Shown here piece by piece: positions 42,639-49,647 of a stretch of 64,000 bases of DNA. Origin of the DNA: UBA1672 sp964587815. Lineage in GTDB: Bacteria; Pseudomonadota; Alphaproteobacteria; Micavibrionales; Micavibrionaceae. The position numbers were made by a program, and so were the translations under genes. The notes below the pieces were generated by a model that worked only from the letters and a program-made list of their open reading frames with translations, searched no databases and was not told where the DNA came from. How positions within the stretch are numbered: position 1 is the first letter of the stretch; each line of letters begins with the position of its first letter. The stretch is taken from contig CAZPMH010000001.1 of NCBI GenBank assembly GCA_964587815.1, forward strand, positions 1-64,000, read 5' to 3'.

Positions 42639-42770
42639 GATTTGTATTACGGGTTTGGAATTCCGTTTTGTCTTGCCAATTTTTCATGAAAATTACGCAG
42701 AAAAGGCCGCTTAAACGGTTTTCTTTCTTGATGTGCAGTGTTATTGTCTCACACGAAAGGTGAGTGCGTT

Positions 42771-43142
42771 ATGGCTTCGAACGAATTTTTATTAGAATAT
42801 TTGCCAATTCTGGTTTTCTTTGCGATTGCAGGCGGAATTTCATTCGCGATGATCGCAGGATCGTTATTGGTTGGTGTGCGTAAGCCTGACCCTGATAAAC
42901 TTTCTGCCTATGAGTGTGGTTTCGATGCTTTTGACGATGCACGAAACAAGTTTGATGTTAGATTCTATCTGGTCACATTGCTTTTTATTATTTTTGATTT
43001 AGAGATTGCGTTTTTATTTCCATGGGCAATTACACTCGGGAAGCTAGGTGCCTTCGGTTTTTGGTCAATGATTGTCTTTTTGGGCATTTTGACGGTTGGT
43101 TTTATCTACGAATGGAAGAAAGGTGCGCTTGATTGGGAATAG
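42771..43142 (+). CDS. nuoA: NADH-quinone oxidoreductase subunit A
   Basis: Membrane-arm subunit of Complex I. From the ATG at 42771, with AAAGGTGAG upstream, it is 123 residues, a normal length. Three membrane helices lie at about 8-30, 62-85 and 92-112. The conserved loop PDPDKLSAYECGFDAFDDAR (about 38-57) carries the Cys of the quinone chamber. It opens the nuo cluster; I see no convincing promoter hexamers in the gap before it. Confidence 0.96.
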   Translation: MASNEFLLEYLPILVFFAIAGGISFAMIAGSLLVGVRKPDPDKLSAYECGFDAFDDARNKFDVRFYLVTLLFIIFDLEIAFLFPWAITLGKLGAFGFWSMIVFLGILTVGFIYEWKKGALDWE

Positions 43143-43170
43143 ATTTTCTTAATCAGCAGAGGTTTAAGAC

Positions 43171-43746
43171 ATGGGACATGATCGTAAAATTATAGATGCA
43201 CCGGATTACGGGCTTGGTAATTCCAAGCCGCTCCCGCTTGCCAAGGATCAGGATGTTGTGCCTGCGGCTGTATCAAAAACCTTGGACGAAAAAGGGTTTT
43301 TACTGACCAGTGCGGACAGCTTGTTTGACTGGGCGCGTACAGGGTCTTTATGGCCAATGACATTCGGGTTGGCGTGTTGTGCGGTTGAGATGATACACGG
43401 TTATATGAGCCGTTATGACCTTGACCGTTTTGGTGTTATCCCGCGCCCAAGTCCGCGTCAATCAGACGTAATGATTGTTGCAGGAACGTTGACGAATAAA
43501 ATGGCGCCCGCGCTACGCCGCGTTTATGACCAGATGCCTGAGCCGCGATGGGTGATCTCTATGGGGTCATGCGCAAATGGCGGTGGATATTATCACTATT
43601 CTTATTCTGTTGTACGTGGGTGTGATCGTATTGTGCCTGTAGATATTTATATCCCCGGCTGTCCGCCGACGGCAGAAGCTATGGTTTACGGAATTATGCA
43701 ACTGCAAAAGAAAATTCAACGGGAGGACACACGCATTGCCCGGTGA
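43171..43746 (+). CDS. nuoB: NADH-quinone oxidoreductase subunit B
   Basis: Carries the terminal N2 [4Fe-4S] cluster near quinone. It is 191 residues. The ligands are the tandem Cys in GLACCAVEMIHG (about 69-80), Cys in GSCANGGGYY and Cys in YIPGCPPTAEA. Its end overlaps the nuoC start by 11 bases. Confidence 0.97.
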   Translation: MGHDRKIIDAPDYGLGNSKPLPLAKDQDVVPAAVSKTLDEKGFLLTSADSLFDWARTGSLWPMTFGLACCAVEMIHGYMSRYDLDRFGVIPRPSPRQSDVMIVAGTLTNKMAPALRRVYDQMPEPRWVISMGSCANGGGYYHYSYSVVRGCDRIVPVDIYIPGCPPTAEAMVYGIMQLQKKIQREDTRIAR

Positions 43747-44440
43747 CGCCCTTAAAGATTTAGCAGAATATATCAGCGAGAACCTTGAAAATGAGGTTTC
43801 ACGCTTTGAGTTTCAGCGTGATGAATTGGTTTTATATGCGAATGCAGATGATATTGTTCGTGTTTTGCAATTCTTACGTGATGATCGAGAATGTTTATTT
43901 ACAACATTGATTGATTTGTTCGGCGTTGATTACCCGAACAGACCTGAACGGTTTGAGGTTATCTATAATCTTCTTTCCTTGCGCCAGAATAACCGTGTGC
44001 GTGTGGTTGTTTCGGCAGAAGAAGATCAGATTGTTCCGAGTGTTGTTTCACTATTTAATTCTGCCTTATGGTATGAGCGTGAAGTGTGGGATATGTATGG
44101 CGTTCCGTTCTCGGGCAATCCTGATTTGCGCCGTATTCTGACCGATTATGGGTTTGAAGGTCACCCGCAGCGAAAAGATTTTCCGCTGACTGGTTACGTT
44201 GAGCTTCGTTATGATGAAGAGCAGAAGCGTGTCGTATACGAGCCTGTGGAATTAACGCAAGATTTTCGCCGTTTTGATTATCTCAGCCCGTGGGAAGGGA
44301 TGACTGATGTACAGCTTCCCGGTGACGAAAAGGCCGCGATTCCGACGGGGTGGAAATCAGGGCAAGGTTTTGAGCCTGATGACATCCCTGAAACGGACGC
44401 AGAGGACGAAAAAGAAGAGGAGGCCAGCGATGTCGCCTAG
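43736..44440 (+). CDS. nuoC: NADH-quinone oxidoreductase subunit C
   Basis: 30-kDa-type peripheral subunit. The product is 234 residues. FGVDYPNRPERFEVIYNLLS (about 61-80), EREVWDMYGVPFSGNPDLRRILTDYGFEGHP (about 115-145) and RKDFPLTGYVELRYD are diagnostic. Translation starts at TTG 43736 with GGGAGG about ten bases upstream; no ATG or GTG is in frame nearby. The C-terminus ends in an acidic stretch (about 212-234). It overlaps nuoD by 11 bases. Confidence 0.95.
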   Translation: MPGDALKDLAEYISENLENEVSRFEFQRDELVLYANADDIVRVLQFLRDDRECLFTTLIDLFGVDYPNRPERFEVIYNLLSLRQNNRVRVVVSAEEDQIVPSVVSLFNSALWYEREVWDMYGVPFSGNPDLRRILTDYGFEGHPQRKDFPLTGYVELRYDEEQKRVVYEPVELTQDFRRFDYLSPWEGMTDVQLPGDEKAAIPTGWKSGQGFEPDDIPETDAEDEKEEEASDVA

Positions 44441-45662
44441 AGATGCCCTTCATCAAGATGATGAAACGCCCGACGTGGTGATTGCGGATGAAACGCAGAT
44501 TAAGCCGTTTACTATGAATTTTGGCCCTCAGCACCCTGCGGCGCATGGTGTGTTACGTCTTGTTCTGGAAATGGAAGGTGAGATTGTTGAACGGGCAGAC
44601 CCGCATATTGGCTTGCTTCACCGCGGTACGGAAAAACTGATTGAATATAAGACTTATACGCAGGCTGTGCCGTATTTTGACAGGCTCGATTACGTCGCGC
44701 CGATGAATCAGGAGCATGCGTTTGCACTGGCGACTGAGAAGCTGCTCGGCATCACTGTGCCAAAACGTGGGCAATATATCCGTGTCTTGTTTTGTGAGAT
44801 TGGTCGTGTTCTGAACCATATCTTGAATATCACGACCTTTGCGCTGGATGTCGGTGCGATTACGCCTGCGCTTTGGGGCTTTGAAGAGCGCGAGAAGGGC
44901 ATGGAATTTTATGAGCGTGTTTGTGGTGCGCGCCTGCATGCCAATTATTTCCGCCCTGGCGGTGTTGCGCAAGATATGCCTGACGGGTTGCTTGAGGACA
45001 TCGCGCAGTGGTGTGAAGATTTACCGAAGTTCCTGACTGACCTTGAAAGCCTATTGACGGAAAACCGCATTTTCAAACAGCGTACGGTTGATATTGGTAT
45101 TGTGAGTGCGGATGATGCGCAAGATTGGGGCTTTAGCGGGCCGATGTTGCGTGGCTCAGGTATTGCATGGGATTTGCGTAAATCTCAACCGTATGAAGTG
45201 TATGAAGAGATGGATTTCGATATTCCGATCGGTAAAACGGGCGATTGTTATGCGCGCTATTTGGTGCGTATGGCTGAGATGTATGAATCCATTAAGATTA
45301 TGAAGCAGTGCATTGAAAAAATGCCCGAGGGGTATGTGCGCACGAATGATTATAAGGTGACACCGCCGCCGCGTGCAGAGATGAAAGATTCGATGGAGGC
45401 GTTAATCCATCACTTTAAATTATATACTGAGGGCTTTCATGTGCCTGAAGGTGAGAGTTATTGCGCGGTGGAAGCGCCGAAGGGTGAGTTTGGTGTGCAT
45501 TTGATTGCGGATGGTACGAATAAGCCGTATCGGTGCCGCATTCGCGCTCCGGGTTTTACACATTTACAGGCGCTGGACTTTATGAGTAAAGGCCATCAGC
45601 TGGCGGATACGGTGTCGATTATCGGCTCGTTGGATATTGTTTTTGGAGAGATTGATCGCTAG
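44430..45662 (+). CDS. nuoD: NADH-quinone oxidoreductase subunit D
   Basis: 49-kDa-type subunit forming the quinone pocket with NuoB. From the ATG at 44430, preceded by GAGGAGG, it is 410 residues; a longer frame start at 44307 lies inside nuoC and is not used. NFGPQHPAAHGVLRLVLEMEGE (in two parts, about 29-50), HIGLLHRGTEKLIE, and GSLDIVFGEIDR at the end are as expected. Confidence 0.97.
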   Translation: MSPRDALHQDDETPDVVIADETQIKPFTMNFGPQHPAAHGVLRLVLEMEGEIVERADPHIGLLHRGTEKLIEYKTYTQAVPYFDRLDYVAPMNQEHAFALATEKLLGITVPKRGQYIRVLFCEIGRVLNHILNITTFALDVGAITPALWGFEEREKGMEFYERVCGARLHANYFRPGGVAQDMPDGLLEDIAQWCEDLPKFLTDLESLLTENRIFKQRTVDIGIVSADDAQDWGFSGPMLRGSGIAWDLRKSQPYEVYEEMDFDIPIGKTGDCYARYLVRMAEMYESIKIMKQCIEKMPEGYVRTNDYKVTPPPRAEMKDSMEALIHHFKLYTEGFHVPEGESYCAVEAPKGEFGVHLIADGTNKPYRCRIRAPGFTHLQALDFMSKGHQLADTVSIIGSLDIVFGEIDR

Positions 45663-45701
45663 TTCTCCAAAACATTAGTTAATGACTTGAAGTGAATATT
45701 T

Positions 45702-46361
45702 ATGAAAAAACCATTTGATTTACATGCTGATTATCAGCCTGAGACGTTTGAATTTACGGGTGCGTTTGCGGATAAAGTGGACGAGTTTATCAACCTTTAT
45801 CCGCCCGGGCGACAGCAGTCTGCCGTGATGCCTCTGCTTGATCTGGCGCAGAGACAAATGGCAGAAGAGGGAACGAAGTCTACACCGCCATTTGGTGGAT
45901 GGATACCGCGTGCGGCGATGGATCATATCGCCGATATTCTGGATATGCACAAGGTTAAGGTCTATGAGGTTGCGAGTTTTTATTCGATGTATAACACCGC
46001 GCCTGTCGGGCAACATTTGATACAGCTTTGTACGACGACGCCTTGCTGGCTGTGTGGTTCTGATGACATTGTAAAAGCTTGTAAAGATACCCTAGGCATC
46101 GGTATGGGTGAGACGAGTGAAGATGGCAAATTCTCTCTTATGGAGGTTGAATGCCTCGGGGCTTGTGTGAATGCGCCGATGGTTCAGATCAATGACGATT
46201 ATTACGAAGATTTGACGCCTGAGAATATGAAAGAGATTATCAGCACGCTGTCGGAAGGTATGAAGCCGTCAATTGGCTCACAAACAGGGAGACGCGCGTC
46301 AATGTCAGCGGCCGGGCCGACTACTCTAAAGGACCTTGCGAAAGAGAAAAAGGTGGTGTGA
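45702..46361 (+). CDS. nuoE: NADH-quinone oxidoreductase subunit E
   Basis: 24-kDa-type subunit with the N1a [2Fe-2S] cluster. It is 219 residues. Cluster Cys are in LCTTTPCWLCGS (about 107-118) and VECLGACVNAP (about 148-158). A C-terminal extension of about 35 residues (Ser/Ala/Lys-rich) follows the domain, as is common in alphaproteobacteria. The stop overlaps the region of the next start. Confidence 0.95.
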   Translation: MKKPFDLHADYQPETFEFTGAFADKVDEFINLYPPGRQQSAVMPLLDLAQRQMAEEGTKSTPPFGGWIPRAAMDHIADILDMHKVKVYEVASFYSMYNTAPVGQHLIQLCTTTPCWLCGSDDIVKACKDTLGIGMGETSEDGKFSLMEVECLGACVNAPMVQINDDYYEDLTPENMKEIISTLSEGMKPSIGSQTGRRASMSAAGPTTLKDLAKEKKVV

Positions 46362-46363
46362 CA

Positions 46364-47185
46364 ATGAGATTTTTTACACTTTTTACCTTAGTAGGCTTAT
46401 TTGTTTTTAGCTTCGCGTCCAACGGTCTTACGCAAGAGGCTTTGAATTTATCTGATACGACTGTTCAAAATCAGGTTTATACAAATAAGGATTTATCCAA
46501 TTCCGCTATTCAGGATATTCGTTTTGATAATGTCTCGTTTATAAATACGGATTTTTCAAACAGCAATTTTGATAATGTGACTTTCAATAATTGTCGTTTT
46601 CAGTTTACCAATTTTGCAGGGTCTACTTTTGACAATGTAAAATTTATTGGTGGTGATCTCAGGCAGGCTCGCTTTCATAGGGCAAGTTTGAAAAATGTTG
46701 TTTTTGAAGGTGGCGTCAAAACATTTGGTGTCGATTTCAGTGTTGCCAAACGTCAGAATGTTGAGATGAAAGATGTTGATAGCAAAACAAAGCTATCGGT
46801 CAGTTCTGGTGATCTTATTCAGACGTTATCAGGAGAGGACTCTTCCGTTGATTTATATGTTCAATTCAAATTTAATTCAGATGAAATTAATGATGACAGT
46901 GCAGAACAGGTGAAAGCCCTTGCACAAGCTTTGCGTAGCCCTAATCTCGCATCTGCGACCATTCTGATTGAAGGACATACAGATTCGGCAGGCCCGGCGG
47001 CTTATAATGATGATTTGTCTTACAGGCGTGCAGCCGCCGTTCGCAGGGCTTTGGTTGATCATCATGGAATCAAATATGAACGTTTGCGCATTAAAGGCTA
47101 TGGTGAAGCAAAACCGTTGCAGAGTAACAAGACAGCTTATGGGCGTTCTGTGAACAGGCGCGTGACAATTGTGAAAATTAAATAA
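46364..47185 (+). CDS. Pentapeptide-like repeat / OmpA-domain fusion protein, within the nuo cluster
   Basis: A 273-residue secreted protein: signal peptide (1-24, FFTLFTLVGLFVFSFASNG), then about residues 45-140 of repeated five-residue units with Phe or Leu every fifth place (DFSNSNFDNVTF, NCRFQFTNFAGSTFDNVKF). These fit a right-handed quadrilateral beta-helix. The C-terminal OmpA-like domain (about 158-273) has EGHTDSAGPAAYNDDLSYRRA and NRRVTIVKIK, so peptidoglycan binding is likely. Start: ATG 46364, or GTG 46358 overlapping the nuoE stop. It has no known part in Complex I; a gene here between nuoE and nuoF is not usual. Confidence 0.85.
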   Translation: MRFFTLFTLVGLFVFSFASNGLTQEALNLSDTTVQNQVYTNKDLSNSAIQDIRFDNVSFINTDFSNSNFDNVTFNNCRFQFTNFAGSTFDNVKFIGGDLRQARFHRASLKNVVFEGGVKTFGVDFSVAKRQNVEMKDVDSKTKLSVSSGDLIQTLSGEDSSVDLYVQFKFNSDEINDDSAEQVKALAQALRSPNLASATILIEGHTDSAGPAAYNDDLSYRRAAAVRRALVDHHGIKYERLRIKGYGEAKPLQSNKTAYGRSVNRRVTIVKIK

Positions 47186-47197
47186 CAGGTAGATTAC

Positions 47198-48475
47198 ATG
47201 CTTAGTGATAAAGACAGAATTTTTACAAATATTTATGGGTGGGAGAGTTTTTCCCTGCCTGATGCGCAGAAGCGTGGCGACTGGGACAATACCAAAAGCA
47301 TTATCAAAAAAGGTCGTGAAGCGATTGTTGAAGAGATGAAAGCCTCAGGTTTGCGTGGTCGCGGTGGCGCAGGTTTTCCGACAGGTTTAAAATGGTCGTT
47401 TATGCCGAAAGATTCGGGTAAGCCGCATTATCTTGTTATTAATGCCGATGAATCGGAGCCTGGAACGTGTAAAGACCGTGACATTATGCGTAACGAGCCG
47501 CACAAGTTGATTGAAGGTGCCTTGGTCGCCGGTTTTGCGATGGGTGCACATGCGGCTTATATTTATGTGCGTGGCGAGTTTTATAATGAAAGCTCTAACC
47601 TTTGGAAGGCGATTCATGAGGCTTATGACTCTGGCTTACTTGGAAAAAATGCCGCAGGATCAGGTTGGGATTTTGACGTTATTGTTCATCGAGGAGCGGG
47701 AGCCTATATTTGTGGTGAAGAAACGGCCTTGATTGAATCTCTAGAAGGTAAGAAAGGGCAGCCGCGCAATAAGCCGCCTTTCCCAGCTATGGCCGGGTTG
47801 TATTCATGCCCGACGACCGTAAATAATGTTGAGACAATTGCGGTTGTGCCGACCATTATGCGCCGCGGCGCCTCTTGGTTTGCCGGCCTTGGACGCGACG
47901 AAAAGAATGCCGGTACAAAATTGTTCTGTATTTCGGGGCATGTTGAGAACCCTTGTAATGTTGAAGAAGAGATGGGTATTCCGCTTAAAGATTTGCTCGA
48001 GAAACATTGCGGCGGTGTTCGCGGCGGATGGGACAATTTGCTTGCCGTTATCCCTGGTGGGTCATCAACACCGATGATTAAAAAAGAGGTATGTGACACG
48101 ATCCATATGGATTTTGATTCATTGAAAGAAGCGGGCACAGGGCTTGGAACAGCAGGCGTTATCGTCATGGATAAGTCGACCGACGTTATTCAGGCGATTT
48201 GTCGTTTGTCGCAATTTTATATGCATGAAAGTTGCGGCCAGTGTACGCCGTGTCGTGAAGGATCAGGCTGGTTGTGGCGTATGATGACGCGCATGGTGCA
48301 GGGGAATGCTTCTGTTGAGGAAATTGATCAGTTGTATGAAGTAACCAAAGAGATTGAAGGGCACACTATTTGTGCACTTGGTGATGCGGCGGCGTGGCCG
48401 GTTCAGGGTTTGATTAAGAATTTCCGCCCTGAAATGGAAAAGCGCATCATGGAATACCGCAAGGCCGCGGCCTAA
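47198..48475 (+). CDS. nuoF: NADH-quinone oxidoreductase subunit F
   Basis: 51-kDa-type subunit that binds NADH and FMN and holds cluster N3. It is 425 residues: GLRGRGGAGFPTGLKW (about 51-66), the FMN/NADH segment INADESEPGTCKDRDI, GAYICGEETALIESLEG, and the [4Fe-4S] ligands in ESCGQCTPCREG (about 346-357) with a later Cys in HTICALGD. Confidence 0.97.
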   Translation: MLSDKDRIFTNIYGWESFSLPDAQKRGDWDNTKSIIKKGREAIVEEMKASGLRGRGGAGFPTGLKWSFMPKDSGKPHYLVINADESEPGTCKDRDIMRNEPHKLIEGALVAGFAMGAHAAYIYVRGEFYNESSNLWKAIHEAYDSGLLGKNAAGSGWDFDVIVHRGAGAYICGEETALIESLEGKKGQPRNKPPFPAMAGLYSCPTTVNNVETIAVVPTIMRRGASWFAGLGRDEKNAGTKLFCISGHVENPCNVEEEMGIPLKDLLEKHCGGVRGGWDNLLAVIPGGSSTPMIKKEVCDTIHMDFDSLKEAGTGLGTAGVIVMDKSTDVIQAICRLSQFYMHESCGQCTPCREGSGWLWRMMTRMVQGNASVEEIDQLYEVTKEIEGHTICALGDAAAWPVQGLIKNFRPEMEKRIMEYRKAAA

Positions 48476-48488
48476 GAGGGGTGATGAC

Positions 48489-48806
48489 ATGCTTATTAGC
48501 ACAACACATACGATTGAAAACCAGCCTGTTCGAGAATATGTCGGGCTTGTGAGTGCCGAGGTTATTGTCGGCGCTCATATTTTTAAGGATATCTTCGCCT
48601 CTTTGCGTGATTTCTTTGGTGGTCGGTCAGCCGCTTATGAGAAGACGATCAAAGAAGCAAAGGATATGGCGATCAAAGAGCTATCTGACAGGGCGCAAGC
48701 CATGGGCGGGCATGCTGTGATCGGTGTTCATCTTGATTATCAGGTTATGGGCAGTAAGGGCTCTATGCTGATGGTTATGGCGAGCGGTACTGCGGTGAAG
48801 TTTTAG
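48489..48806 (+). CDS. UPF0145/YbjQ family protein
   Basis: A 105-residue soluble protein of the YbjQ family, once called heavy-metal-binding domain; its function is not established. MLISTTHTIENQPVREYVGLVSAEVIVG opens it (two parts), and AQAMGGHAVIGVHLDYQVMG (about 70-89) is the second conserved segment. The fold is a small alpha/beta oligomer in known structures. It follows nuoF by 13 bases and converges on purQ with nine bases between. Confidence 0.88.
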   Translation: MLISTTHTIENQPVREYVGLVSAEVIVGAHIFKDIFASLRDFFGGRSAAYEKTIKEAKDMAIKELSDRAQAMGGHAVIGVHLDYQVMGSKGSMLMVMASGTAVKF

Positions 48807-48815
48807 CCCGTTTCC

Positions 48816-49646
48816 TTAGCCTGCTTTTTTCAAGGCGACGTCGAAATAGCGTGCGGCGTTTTCGAATATTTTCATACCATCTGCGGTTTCGGGTAATTCT
48901 GTTTTATTGCGTTGCGCCTGATCTTTTAATTCAGCGAAATCGTTACGTTGCCATGTAAACATGCCACGTTCGGGGTGGGGCATAATCGCCAAAATACGGC
49001 CTGATTTGTCGGTCATTGCGGCAATGTCGTCGATAGATCCGTTCGGGTTATAGGGAAATTCGCCATTTGGATACTCGCATTTCCCGTTGCCGCTATATTT
49101 GATATAGCGCGCGGCAATCTGGCCGTTTTCTTTTAATTTTTCGAGTGTTTGATCTTCCATCATAAAGCGGCCTTCTCCGTGTGCGACGGGAATATACATG
49201 CCCTTCATATCCTGAAGCCAAGGCGATTCGTTTTCGACTTTTAAATCAACCCAACGACATTGGTAGCGTGCAGAGGCGTTGTAGGTTACGGCGACATCAC
49301 GATGCCCGTATTCACCAAGAGCGGGCACGAGGCCTAAATTCACGAGGATTTGGCAGCCGTTGCATATGCCTATCGTTAGTGTGTCACGCTCAATGAATTT
49401 GCGAAGATCATCGCGCAAGGCTAATTTCATTTTCTGTGCGAACGCATTGCCTGAGCCTGTATCATCGCCATATGAAAAACCACCGGGGATATTCAGGATT
49501 TGATAATTATCCAGAATTTTCGGGTTTTCGATGACATCGTTTATGTGCACGATGTCGCCTTCCAAACCATTATATTTAAAGGCGTGGAGCGTTTCTTCTT
49601 CTGAATTTAAGCCGTAGCCGGCAAGAACCAAAACTTTTGCTGTCAT
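48816..49646 (-). CDS. purQ: Phosphoribosylformylglycinamidine synthase, glutaminase subunit PurQ
   Basis: Class I glutamine amidotransferase feeding ammonia to PurL in purine synthesis. It is 276 residues, longer than the roughly 220-230 of the usual alphaproteobacterial PurQ. The catalytic Cys is in GICNGCQILVNLG (about 93-105), His/Glu in MPHPERGMFTW (about 222-232), and VAHGEGRFM is conserved. It is on the strand opposite to the nuo genes around it and follows purL by one base. Confidence 0.92.
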   Translation of the reverse strand: MTAKVLVLAGYGLNSEEETLHAFKYNGLEGDIVHINDVIENPKILDNYQILNIPGGFSYGDDTGSGNAFAQKMKLALRDDLRKFIERDTLTIGICNGCQILVNLGLVPALGEYGHRDVAVTYNASARYQCRWVDLKVENESPWLQDMKGMYIPVAHGEGRFMMEDQTLEKLKENGQIAARYIKYSGNGKCEYPNGEFPYNPNGSIDDIAAMTDKSGRILAIMPHPERGMFTWQRNDFAELKDQAQRNKTELPETADGMKIFENAARYFDVALKKAG

Positions 49647-49647
49647 C

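Noticed and set aside
47704..48168. 154-residue open frame antisense to nuoF
   Set aside because: Ser/Pro-rich shadow of a conserved Complex I gene; no family features.
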